Shown here in pieces: positions 1 to 7,062 of a stretch of DNA of 58,604 nucleotides. The position numbers were made by a program, and so were the translations under genes. The notes beneath the pieces are model-generated. The model saw nothing but the letters and a program-made list of their open reading frames with translations. It ran no database searches and was not told the DNA's origin. Every line of letters begins with the position of its first letter. Position 1 is the first letter of the stretch. Origin of the DNA: Marinifilum fragile JCM 15579 (lineage in GTDB: Bacteria; Bacteroidota; Bacteroidia; Bacteroidales; Marinifilaceae); the NCBI RefSeq assembly GCF_001310955.1, contig NZ_BAZX01000028.1, positions 1 through 58,604 of the forward strand. The letters are read 5' to 3'.

Positions 1-21
1 GTTCGAATCCTATATTCGCCA
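1..21 (+). tRNA. 3' end of a tRNA gene cut by the window edge
   Basis: The window opens inside a T arm (GTTCGAATCC) followed by the 3' acceptor strand ATTCGCC and a discriminator A. The same T-arm sequence recurs in the complete tRNA 26 bases downstream, so this is the upstream member of a tRNA pair. The anticodon lies outside the window, so the amino acid cannot be named. No CCA is encoded, as is common in Bacteroidota. Confidence 0.75.
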
Positions 22-46
22 CAAAAGCAAAATTTTCCAATAACAA

Positions 47-121
47 GGGCGATTAGCTCAGTTGGTTCAGAGCACTTGGTTTACACCCAAGGGGTCATAG
101 GTTCGAATCCTATATCGCCCA
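47..121 (+). tRNA. tRNA-Val (anticodon TAC)
   Basis: A full cloverleaf can be folded: acceptor strand GGGCGAT pairs with ATCGCCC; the D arm contains AGCTCAGTTGG; the anticodon stem CTTGG/CCAAG encloses the loop TTTACAC, giving anticodon TAC at 82-84; the T arm is ATAGG-TTCGAAT-CCTAT. TAC reads GTA/GTG valine codons. The CCA end is not encoded. Confidence 0.93.
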
Positions 122-122
122 C

Positions 123-157
123 AAAAATCGGTTTTCATTTGAAAGCCGATTTTTTTG
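123..157 (+). terminator. Rho-independent terminator of the tRNA unit
   Basis: A-rich stem AAAAATCGG-TTTTC, loop ATTT, and GAAAG-CCGATTTTT followed by further Ts. It lies directly after the valine tRNA and would end the tRNA transcript. Confidence 0.75.
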
Positions 158-535
158 TTTTGTATAAAATCCCAATTATACATTTGCTCTTTGTAGAATA
201 CAATTAATAATATTCCGCAATACCAAAATTACTATAATCTATCAAGTCATTTATTGTCCAATTAAAATTTCAAGCATAATTATTCTACTAGACTCTGACA
301 TATTAAGGTATTCACATCATCATTTTGAACGCTTACATGTTTTTTTTACTCTTTCATCATTAAATAATGAGCTTTTACGGTAACCTAATTTGAATATTAA
401 TAGTATATTGCTTTGGTTTATGATAATAAATTCAAAAAAAACAAAAAAAAACAGTTTTTTTTCATCTTTTATTTATTTAATTTTCAATCACTTACACACA
501 AAGTTGATATTTTTTTAATTTTTTTTCACTTTTTG
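158..535. other. AT-rich intergenic stretch between tRNA terminator and ECF promoter
   Basis: No ORF of credible length or composition and no RNA gene is visible. Its right end holds long T tracts (about 451-535) with a TTTTTTTCACTTTTT string; a similar string occurs at 5168-5183 upstream of the peptide operon, so it may belong to the shared regulatory architecture. Confidence 0.5.
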
Positions 536-569
536 AGGGTTACCTTTTTGCCATAAGAGGAATAAAGGG
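536..569 (+). promoter_or_regulatory. Putative ECF-sigma promoter in front of the sigma gene (copy A)
   Basis: AGGGTTACCTTTTT at 536-549 and GGAATAAAGGG at 559-569. The same two blocks with the same 23-nt start-to-start spacing occur at 5203-5236 in front of the GG-peptide genes and nowhere else that I found. Two blocks spaced like -35/-10 elements, one of them 9 nt upstream of an ECF sigma start codon, suggest an autoregulated promoter read by this sigma factor. The sharing is seen directly; the identity of the sigma is inferred. Confidence 0.7.
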
Positions 570-578
570 ATAGAAAAT

Positions 579-1145
579 ATGGATTACACTACTGAAGCGA
601 TACTTGAGGGAATAAGTATGAGTAACAATGATGTATTAAATTACATCTACAAAAAATTCTTTCCAAGTATTCGCAATTTTATCGAGAACAATAATGGGAA
701 CGAGGAGGACGCACGCGATCTTTTCCAAGAGGCTATTATTGTAATCTATCGTAAAATGAAAAAAGAACCACTGGTTCTTAGTTGTAACTTTAAAACATAC
801 ATCTATTCCATTTGCAGACTTTTGTGGTTAAAGCAACTTGAAAAGAAAAAGAACAGTAATGAAATCAATTCGGAAGGAGTTCTGGATAACCGATTAGACG
901 AAGCTTCTGAGACTTATGACCAAACTGAGAGGTATCGACTATATCAGAAACACTTTCAAAAACTTGGCCCGGATTGTAAAAAAGTTCTTCAACTTGCTTT
1001 AGACAAAATCTCACTAAAAGAAATTGCCGATATAATGGGCTATAAGAGTGAGAAGTATGCAAAGAAAAGGAAACATCAGTGTAAACAAATGCTGATAGAG
1101 AGTATTAAAAGTGATAATGAATTTAAAGAAGTATATGATGAGTGA
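579..1145 (+). CDS. ECF-type RNA polymerase sigma factor
   Basis: 188 residues, the usual ECF length. Region 2 lies at about residues 17-85 (NYIYKKFFPSIRNFI, then EEDARDLFQEAIIVIYRKM) and region 4, a helix-turn-helix, at about 123-178 (LGPDCKKVLQLALDKISLKEIADIMGYKS split over two helices). No region 3, as expected for ECF factors. The start at 579 keeps the ILEGI...VLNYIYKK segment typical of Bacteroidota ECF proteins. The stop overlaps the start of the next gene, a membrane TPR protein that looks like its anti-sigma. The gene is preceded by a long bipartite element shared with the peptide operon at 5280, which suggests autoregulation and a regulon including those peptides. The exact ECF subgroup is not assigned. 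Confidence 0.9.
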   Translation: MDYTTEAILEGISMSNNDVLNYIYKKFFPSIRNFIENNNGNEEDARDLFQEAIIVIYRKMKKEPLVLSCNFKTYIYSICRLLWLKQLEKKKNSNEINSEGVLDNRLDEASETYDQTERYRLYQKHFQKLGPDCKKVLQLALDKISLKEIADIMGYKSEKYAKKRKHQCKQMLIESIKSDNEFKEVYDE

Positions 1146-1887
1146 TATGAATTTTGACCGTATTGAGGATTTCCTAGATGGTGGTTTATCTGAGGACCAG
1201 CTTAAGGAATTTGAGAAAGACCTTCTGAATGATCCAGACTTACAAATGGAGTTGGATTTACATCAAGAGGTTGACGAGGCCATAATGGAAAATGACATTA
1301 TGGACCTAAGAAGCAAACTAGAGGCGATAGAAACACCTCCAAAAGAACAAGAGAAGCGTAAATTTAAATATCTAACCAAATGGAATATTGTTGCAGCTTC
1401 ATTAGCTCTATTTATTGGTCTAGGTAGCTTAATGTTCCTTGTAAATAACAAGAGCTCTTATTCGAACGAAAAAGTATATAGTAATTACTATAAGCCATAT
1501 AAAATGGTAGTAAATACTCGTTCCGCTGATGCTAATATAGATAATATGCTTGTTACAGCATTAAAAAGTTACGAAGCCAGAGATTATCATACCGCTTTAG
1601 CGCTTTTTAAGCAAATTTTAGACAAGGATAGTACAAATATCACGAGTAACTTTTATTCAGGTATTTCTAACTTGGAAATTAACGAATATGGTAAAGCGAA
1701 TAAGAATTTTACAAGAGTTATAAAGCACAAAAACAACTTGTTTATAGAACAATCCGAATGGTACTTGGGCTTTTGTTACTTAATGACTAACGAAAGAGAT
1801 AAAGCCATTAAGCAGTTTAATACCATTGCTCGAGGAAATAGTTTCTATAAAGCAAAAGCTCAGGAAATTCTAAGTAAGTTGGAATAG
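1138..1887 (+). CDS. Single-span membrane protein with TPRs, probable anti-sigma factor
   Basis: The N-terminal about 80 residues are acidic and helical (RIEDFLDGGLSEDQLKEFEKD), a layout common in anti-sigma proteins of Bacteroidota; one membrane span follows at about residues 83-103 (IVAASLALFIGLGSLMFLV); the rest, predicted periplasmic, carries TPR-like helices (about 135-245: SYEARDYHTALALFKQIL, YSGISNLEINEYGKA, YLGFCYLMTNERDKAIKQF). In-frame starts are GTG 1111, ATG 1117, 1135 and 1138; I prefer 1135/1138 because they give a short overlap with the sigma stop and start the acidic domain. The overlap implies translational coupling with the sigma factor. Anti-sigma function is inferred from topology and context; no zinc-binding anti-sigma motif is present. 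Confidence 0.75.
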   Translation: MSDMNFDRIEDFLDGGLSEDQLKEFEKDLLNDPDLQMELDLHQEVDEAIMENDIMDLRSKLEAIETPPKEQEKRKFKYLTKWNIVAASLALFIGLGSLMFLVNNKSSYSNEKVYSNYYKPYKMVVNTRSADANIDNMLVTALKSYEARDYHTALALFKQILDKDSTNITSNFYSGISNLEINEYGKANKNFTRVIKHKNNLFIEQSEWYLGFCYLMTNERDKAIKQFNTIARGNSFYKAKAQEILSKLE

Positions 1888-1914
1888 ATTACACTCATTC
1901 ATTAACACATATAC

Positions 1915-1952
1915 AAAGCCGTTCAATTAGATTGAGCGGCTTTCTTTTTTTT
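1915..1952 (+). terminator. Terminator of the sigma/TPR operon
   Basis: Stem AAAGCCGTTCAAT, loop TAG, ATTGAGCGGCTTT with one G-T pair, followed by CTTTTTTTTTG. It lies 27 nt after the TPR-protein stop. Confidence 0.85.
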
Positions 1953-2213
1953 GTATAAAATGTACATTAATACAGTAAGTATTCATGAATCGAACAATCG
2001 CATTTGGAGTACCGCTTAAATAATTTTTAAGTAATTTCAAGCAATAAGAAAATTCTTCCTCTCTTCCCAAAGTCCACGTACCTATAAATAAATTACTAGT
2101 ACCTTGATTTAAATAGCAATTTTAAGGAAGATTGTGATAGGAGTAAAATCACATTAATTCTCGGCATAAATCAAAATAGTTGATAACCTGGATAACTATC
2201 TACCTCTTAAAAT

Positions 2214-2250
2214 CAAAAAAGTCTGAAACAGTGTCTCAGACTTTAAAAAT
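2214..2250 (-). terminator. Terminator of the CHAT-protein gene
   Basis: Read on the minus strand, AAAGTCTGAGAC and GTTTCAGACTTT form a 12-bp stem with a 3-nt loop followed by TTT. It begins 7 nt after the CHAT gene stop codon. The 1953-2213 stretch between the two convergent terminators shows nothing else I can support. Confidence 0.8.
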
Positions 2251-2256
2251 ATCTTA

Positions 2257-5091
2257 TTAAGCAACTTTTCTTTTAATTCTTCTTCTGAATACAACAAGAA
2301 CTAATAATACTAAACCTCCAAGTCCCATATAAACCAAATTATTTTTAAGATCGAAATCGTATAGTGGTTGAACATCACCCATGGTTACATATCCCGACCA
2401 AAAATACGGATGAGATTTAAGTGGATCTGCAGTTTCTAAATACTTTAATTTAGCCTGGCGCAAAGATTCATCCTTATATAATCCTTTTGATAGATATGAA
2501 TAAAAATTGGTCATCAAATTAGACCCTGTCTGGTCTTCAACTGTCCATAAAGTCATAATAATACTTGGACAACCTGCATAGAAGAATCCTCTGGCCAAAC
2601 TCATAACCCCTTCTCCTTTCAGAAGTTTACCATCACCAGTATTACAAGCACTAAGAACTACCATTCTAGCATTAAAATTCATGTTATAAATTTCATGCGT
2701 ATTTAATAATCCATCCTGAACTGTATCATTTGTTTGAGTAAAAACCAGTTTTGAATACATTGGATTCTCATCATCTATAATTGTATGCATTGCAAGGTGT
2801 AGAACATCATAACCATTTGCGTGATCCTTAAAATTTTGTTCGGTTGCAAGTTCATCCAGGTATAAATCACCTTCCATTACATTCGAAATATTATTGACTT
2901 CTTCTTTAGTGTATGGCAAAGGATATAATTTATCTCTGTATGCTCTTTCCGTGTACAAAATTGAATCATCAATTCCATTGTATGAGGGTGCAAAAGCCAA
3001 AACTGATTTACTTGTAGTGAAACTAAATCCTGCAGGTTCTATTGAAAAACCAATTGTTGCCGAGTTCTGATAAGTTATTGTATTAGATTTGATTAAATAA
3101 TCTAAATCCCTATAATTCATCCGATTAGTATCAGCTTCATGTCTAATTAAAACACCAAATGGAACATAAGCCATTTTTCCATCTGGAACAATAATTAGTT
3201 TCTTATTTTGTATTTGCTTACTATGAGGAGCTATAAAAGTTTGATATAAATTAAAAGCTGATTTAGTATATCGTTGATAATACTCAGAACTATTCTCTGC
3301 AAAATCATTGGTTTTTAAGGCACTCCTAACCTCTTCAATCTGATAGTCTAAACTATCAGAATTGATCTCTTGTTTCGTTATCTCAAACGAATCTGAGGTA
3401 ATAATGAAGGTGAAAAGAGAAGAATCAGAAATAGAATACTCAATTAATATGTCATTCGAAGATAATTTTGATTGAAGCTCTGACATTTCAATTGTACTAT
3501 TCTTATATTTAAGTTCGTAGTACTTGGGATAATCTTTCTCAAAACGAAGTACCATTTGGTTATAACTTTCATTCAATTGGAATAATTTTCCTTGCCACTC
3601 AGTGATCTTATCTCGATCTGATTTTATCTTTTTTCTTTCCTCGTAGATCTTTTCACGATAGCTAGCAATATCCTTTCTTAACCGTTGCTCTTCCTCTTGT
3701 AATTCCACAGGAATTCCACCGATATTCTTGGCATTAATATCATTTAAAGAAGACATTAAACTGGCAGCTTTAGAGCGTTCTGCATATTTAAAGGCTCTTT
3801 CTTTATAGCTAATATCTTTAGTTAATCCGTACAATTGCACTGCAATTTCAATAGCAACTGTATAAGTATCTTTTTCATTCTGTGATAAAGCAAACTTACT
3901 TTGCTCATCCTGATAACCAATTCTGATTTTATCGATAATATCAAGGCATAAATCGTAGGTTTCCAAACTAAAATCTAAATCACTTATCCGAACTTTTTCA
4001 TCATATAATTGTTTTAACCCCTTCGCTTTTCTTTTTAAAACCCTCAGAATAGAAATTTGTGGTTCTATTTCTTTAATTTTAGGGTTAGTATAAATTGTAC
4101 TGTCAGAAAAATTATCTAGTTCAGAAATAATGGCTTTCTGATAATATTTTAACGAAGTAGTATTCTCCTTTTGTTCTCCATAAAAATCACCTATATTCAT
4201 TAAGCAGTTTGCAACATCAGGGTGTTTAGTACCAAAATTACTTATATAAATGTCTGATGCAAGTTTAAAATACTTTAGTACATTTTGATCATTCTTAATT
4301 TCATTCTGAAAAATTCCATAGTTTAAGTATAAAGAACCCAACCTGTAATGATTCTCATCTCCTAAGTCTTTTATATTATTAATACTTTTAAGATAAAAAT
4401 AATCAGCCTCTTTATAATTTTTTAATTGCTTATAACAGTTTGCTATTCCATTTAAAGTTGAGGATATATCTTTCTCTTTAGCGTATTTTTTAATTTGTAA
4501 AGATTTTTTGTAAAAATCTAAAGCAGTATTGTATTCTTTTCTGTTATAATGGATGTTCCCAAGATTATTATTTATTTGTTGAAGATATCTAGAATTACTA
4601 TTACCAATTAGTGATAAGGCCTTCTCATAATAACTTTGCGCTTTGAATAAATCGAATAAGTCATGATAAATATTTCCTACATTAACATAGATAGGTACAA
4701 GTTTAGCAGATTCTAGACCATAATTCTCTATAGTAAACTTCTCGGCTATATTTAAATATTTTAAAGCATCATTTCTTTTGCCTAATCTTTTTTTAATCAC
4801 CCGAAAATTAACATAAGTTCGATAAATCATATTTTTATCCTTAACCCCACCATTTTCAATAGTTTGAGTTGCATTTTGGAAAGATTGTACTGCATATTGA
4901 AATTCTCTCGCCTGATAAAATTTTAATGCTCTATTAACTTGATTCACAAGAATGGAATCTGGAGTTAAATTTTCAACATTTTGATCTTCAATGAAAATAG
5001 ATGTAAGTGCTAAATTCTTGTTTTCGCCTGCCAGCAAAACAAGTAAAAGAGAGAAAAGCAGAACTTTTTTTAGATTTTTTTTCACGCTCAA
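2257..5091 (-). CDS. Membrane-anchored TPR-CHAT protein (caspase-like protease fold), probably periplasmic
   Basis: 944 residues. An N-terminal signal peptide (KKVLLFSLLLVLLAG) is followed by TPRs (about 50-350: ALKFYQAREFQYAVQSFQNA, AQSYYEKALSLIG, ALDFYKKSLQIKK), a charged coiled coil (about 460-530), and a C-terminal CHAT domain (about 580-905). The CHAT catalytic pair is present: His769 in LHLAMH and Cys816 in LSACNTGDG, plus the conserved GEGVMSLARGFFYAG and LW segments. A last hydrophobic helix (YMGLGGLVLLVLVVF) and basic tail RRRIKRK place the protease on the periplasmic face, tethered to the inner membrane. CHAT proteins are clan CD peptidases related to caspases and separase. It is divergent from three GG-leader peptides and next to an ECF sigma / TPR pair; the substrate could be the peptides or the TPR anti-sigma, but this is inference. 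Confidence 0.88.
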   Translation of the reverse strand: MSVKKNLKKVLLFSLLLVLLAGENKNLALTSIFIEDQNVENLTPDSILVNQVNRALKFYQAREFQYAVQSFQNATQTIENGGVKDKNMIYRTYVNFRVIKKRLGKRNDALKYLNIAEKFTIENYGLESAKLVPIYVNVGNIYHDLFDLFKAQSYYEKALSLIGNSNSRYLQQINNNLGNIHYNRKEYNTALDFYKKSLQIKKYAKEKDISSTLNGIANCYKQLKNYKEADYFYLKSINNIKDLGDENHYRLGSLYLNYGIFQNEIKNDQNVLKYFKLASDIYISNFGTKHPDVANCLMNIGDFYGEQKENTTSLKYYQKAIISELDNFSDSTIYTNPKIKEIEPQISILRVLKRKAKGLKQLYDEKVRISDLDFSLETYDLCLDIIDKIRIGYQDEQSKFALSQNEKDTYTVAIEIAVQLYGLTKDISYKERAFKYAERSKAASLMSSLNDINAKNIGGIPVELQEEEQRLRKDIASYREKIYEERKKIKSDRDKITEWQGKLFQLNESYNQMVLRFEKDYPKYYELKYKNSTIEMSELQSKLSSNDILIEYSISDSSLFTFIITSDSFEITKQEINSDSLDYQIEEVRSALKTNDFAENSSEYYQRYTKSAFNLYQTFIAPHSKQIQNKKLIIVPDGKMAYVPFGVLIRHEADTNRMNYRDLDYLIKSNTITYQNSATIGFSIEPAGFSFTTSKSVLAFAPSYNGIDDSILYTERAYRDKLYPLPYTKEEVNNISNVMEGDLYLDELATEQNFKDHANGYDVLHLAMHTIIDDENPMYSKLVFTQTNDTVQDGLLNTHEIYNMNFNARMVVLSACNTGDGKLLKGEGVMSLARGFFYAGCPSIIMTLWTVEDQTGSNLMTNFYSYLSKGLYKDESLRQAKLKYLETADPLKSHPYFWSGYVTMGDVQPLYDFDLKNNLVYMGLGGLVLLVLVVFRRRIKRKVA

Positions 5092-5202
5092 GTAGTTTTT
5101 CTTAATCTTCTTAGAAACAATGCTTTATATACGCAGTCTTTCCTAAAAGGATTTAAATATATACAGTTTTTTTCACTTTTTTTAAAAAAAACATTCAATC
5201 TC

Positions 5203-5236
5203 AGGGTTACCTTTTTCTAAAAAGCGGAATAAAGGG
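5203..5236 (+). promoter_or_regulatory. Putative ECF-sigma promoter in front of the GG-peptide operon (copy B)
   Basis: AGGGTTACCTTTTT at 5203-5216 and GGAATAAAGGG at 5226-5236, identical in both blocks and in spacing to the element before the ECF sigma gene at 536-569, with only the 9-nt spacer between the blocks differing in places. It points toward the peptide genes, 43 nt upstream of the first start codon. The 4.7-kb separation with near-perfect conservation argues for selection on a shared promoter. Confidence 0.72.
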
Positions 5237-5279
5237 GTGTAATTATTTTCTTAAAAACTAAAAAAAAGACCCAATAGCA

Positions 5280-5372
5280 ATGAAAAATTTTGAAGTATTA
5301 AACACTAAAGACTTAAAAAACATTAAAGGTGGTTATCAAGACAAGTCTATTTGTGACGATATCCTTGTTTAA
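5280..5372 (+). CDS. Double-glycine leader peptide, copy 1 (30 residues)
   Basis: Too short for usual gene callers. Translation: leader MKNFEVLNTKDLKNIKGG (18 residues) followed by core YQDKSICDDILV (12 residues), then TAA. The leader has the pattern of Bacteroidota double-glycine leaders (MKxFExL, then LKxIKGG), which in known systems are cut after GG by C39 peptidase-containing ABC exporters or serve as leaders for natural-product precursors. The core is small and acidic with one Cys, unlike a cationic bacteriocin. The start is preceded by CAATAGCA, also found (AATAGCA) before copy 2. No exporter or modification enzyme is in the window. A processed signalling peptide is the simplest guess; function unknown. 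Confidence 0.85.
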   Translation: MKNFEVLNTKDLKNIKGGYQDKSICDDILV

Positions 5373-5446
5373 CCATACTCGACCCAAGTAATCCAAATTT
5401 TCCAAAAAGTATTTTCCTAGTTAGTAACGACCAAATAAAAATAGCA

Positions 5447-5539
5447 ATGAAAAATTTTGAAGTATTAAACACTGAAGACTTAAAAAACATTAAAGGTGGT
5501 TATCAAGACAAGTCTATTTGTGACGATATATTGGTTTAA
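5447..5539 (+). CDS. Double-glycine leader peptide, copy 2 (30 residues)
   Basis: Leader MKNFEVLNTEDLKNIKGG and core YQDKSICDDILV, then TAA. It differs from copy 1 at protein level only by Lys10 to Glu in the leader; the last core codons also differ silently (ATC CTT versus ATA TTG). Copies 1 and 2 therefore look like a recent duplication of about 93 coding bases plus a few upstream bases. The 74-nt gap between copies shows no terminator or promoter, so they are probably on one transcript. Confidence 0.85.
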   Translation: MKNFEVLNTEDLKNIKGGYQDKSICDDILV

Positions 5540-5600
5540 AAAAAAATTTGAATAAGTAGATGGTATTTTTTATATTTACTACTCTCTTATCCAATTCACT

Positions 5601-5693
5601 ATGAACACCTTTGAAGAATTAACAATTCAGGAGTTAGACAATACGCTTGGTGGTTATCAAGACAAGTCAATAAATGACGATATTTTAGTCTAA
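5601..5693 (+). CDS. Double-glycine leader peptide, copy 3 (diverged leader, same core)
   Basis: Leader MNTFEELTIQELDNTLGG and core YQDKSINDDILV, then TAA. Length, position of GG and core are the same as in copies 1 and 2, but the leader shares only the scaffold (M-x-x-F-E-x-L, L-x-x-x-x-GG). The core keeps 11 of 12 residues; Cys7 is Asn. Constraint on the core with a freely diverging leader is what one expects when the mature peptide is the working part and the leader needs only recognition residues. No terminator separates it from the histidine kinase 112 nt downstream. Confidence 0.82.
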   Translation: MNTFEELTIQELDNTLGGYQDKSINDDILV

Positions 5694-5805
5694 CAAATTC
5701 CCATAATATATTTTAGTAATACTATCTATTAAAGATGTATTAGATTAAGTCTTGTTGTATAGGCTTAATAAAGAACTGTTATAAGTTAAAGACAAATTCA
5801 TTTAA

Positions 5806-6669
5806 ATGGAGAAACGTCCTACATATAAAGAATTGCAACGACAATTAGCAGAAGCACGTGCTCAGCTTGAAAAGACCGAAAAGCTGAAGGATGCATTTCT
5901 TGCCAATATGTCGCATGAAATTCGAACACCTATGAATGCAATTGTAGGGGCATCGGAACTTCTTCGTGATGATTCTCTTTCGAAAGAGGATCGAAATGAA
6001 TTCACAAAAATACTGTCATCGAGCAGTAAAGAACTTTTGGATCTATTCAATAGAATCCTTGAACTATCGCAATTAGAAAGCGGAGCATTGGAATACAACG
6101 AATCGGAAGTTGAAGTACACGATTTATTGGTTACGTTGTATTCAGCCTACGGGCAAAAAATTAACATGAGCGGTAAAAATTTGGTATTAAACTATACCGA
6201 AGATTTACATGAGAATAAAATATTTACTGATCAGAAAAAATTAACTAAAGTCCTGTCTTATCTTCTGGATAATGCACTAAAATTTACCAATTCAGGAGAA
6301 ATTGATTTTGGCTGTGCAATTCAGGACAGACACAATATTCTTTTCTATGTAAAAGATACTGGACCTGGAATAAGCGATCAGGAACAAGCTAAGATATTCA
6401 ATAAATTTACTCAGGTAGACAATTCATATACCAGAGAACATTCAGGTGCTGGTTTAGGATTAAGTATCAGCAAAGAATTGGTTGAATTTCTTGGAGGCAA
6501 ATTGTACATCGATTCAAATTTAGGTGATGGTTCTATTTTCTATTTTACCATACCATTTAAATTCTCTGAATCAAATCTTGTACTAAAAGAAAAAATTGAA
6601 GCTATATTGAAACAAAATATTAACGAAATATATTCATCGTCTAATACTCGAAAGAATATTGCTATTTAG
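5806..6669 (+). CDS. Soluble histidine kinase without sensor domain
   Basis: 287 residues with no membrane span or PAS/GAF domain. A short coiled coil (residues 8-28) leads into the HisKA domain with phospho-acceptor His37 in ANMSHEIRTPMN, and the HATPase domain follows: N box LLDNALKF, G1 box DTGPGIS, F box IFNKFTQVD, G2 box GAGLGLSI. The family autophosphorylates and passes phosphate to a receiver Asp. It carries no receiver of its own; the stand-alone receiver at 8185-8568 is a candidate partner. It follows the GG-peptide genes with no visible terminator or promoter between, so it probably shares their ECF-type promoter. With no sensor domain, its input must come from a partner protein. 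Confidence 0.9.
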   Translation: MEKRPTYKELQRQLAEARAQLEKTEKLKDAFLANMSHEIRTPMNAIVGASELLRDDSLSKEDRNEFTKILSSSSKELLDLFNRILELSQLESGALEYNESEVEVHDLLVTLYSAYGQKINMSGKNLVLNYTEDLHENKIFTDQKKLTKVLSYLLDNALKFTNSGEIDFGCAIQDRHNILFYVKDTGPGISDQEQAKIFNKFTQVDNSYTREHSGAGLGLSISKELVEFLGGKLYIDSNLGDGSIFYFTIPFKFSESNLVLKEKIEAILKQNINEIYSSSNTRKNIAI

Positions 6670-6689
6670 GAAAATAACTAGGGATGTTA

Positions 6690-6722
6690 AAAGGAGCTTG
6701 CTGGTCACAAGCTCCTTTTTCT
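6690..6722. terminator. Bidirectional terminator between the kinase and the small membrane protein
   Basis: AAAGGAGCTTG, 7-nt loop, CAAGCTCCTTT, with T run on the plus side and an A run on the left that gives Ts on the minus strand. It ends the kinase transcript and can also end the ruvB / membrane-protein transcript arriving from the right. Confidence 0.8.
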
Positions 6723-7050
6723 ATTTTGTTTTAAGAGATATTTCTTTGTAATTGATAATAACATCGAGTACCACAGCTAAAATCATCAAGTTGAACTTTT
6801 GATCTGATTTAGTAAAAATCAACATACAAGCTACAAGCATGAAAAGAATTCCAATAATTTTTATTATTTCTGAAAATTTTAATTGCTTGACCTTTTCTAA
6901 ATTCAAATTAAAAATCCTGTAAATTATATTTAAACCAACACCGGAAGCCAACATTGCTATTCCATATGATTCGGCTTGTAAAATAAAAAGAGCACCAACA
7001 ATAATTAACACCGTTGCGAGCGTATAAAGAATTGATAAAAATCGTTTCAT
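6721..7050 (-). CDS. Small integral membrane protein of unknown function
   Basis: 109 residues with about four hydrophobic spans (ILYTLATVLIIVGALFIL; GIAMLASGVGLNIIYRI; IIKIIGILFMLVACMLIF; LMILAVVLDVIINY). I do not recognise a family. It starts 12 nt after the restored end of ruvB on the same strand, so it is probably the last gene of that transcription unit. Confidence 0.7.
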   Translation of the reverse strand: MKRFLSILYTLATVLIIVGALFILQAESYGIAMLASGVGLNIIYRIFNLNLEKVKQLKFSEIIKIIGILFMLVACMLIFTKSDQKFNLMILAVVLDVIINYKEISLKTK

Positions 7051-7062
7051 TTTTAAGTATTT

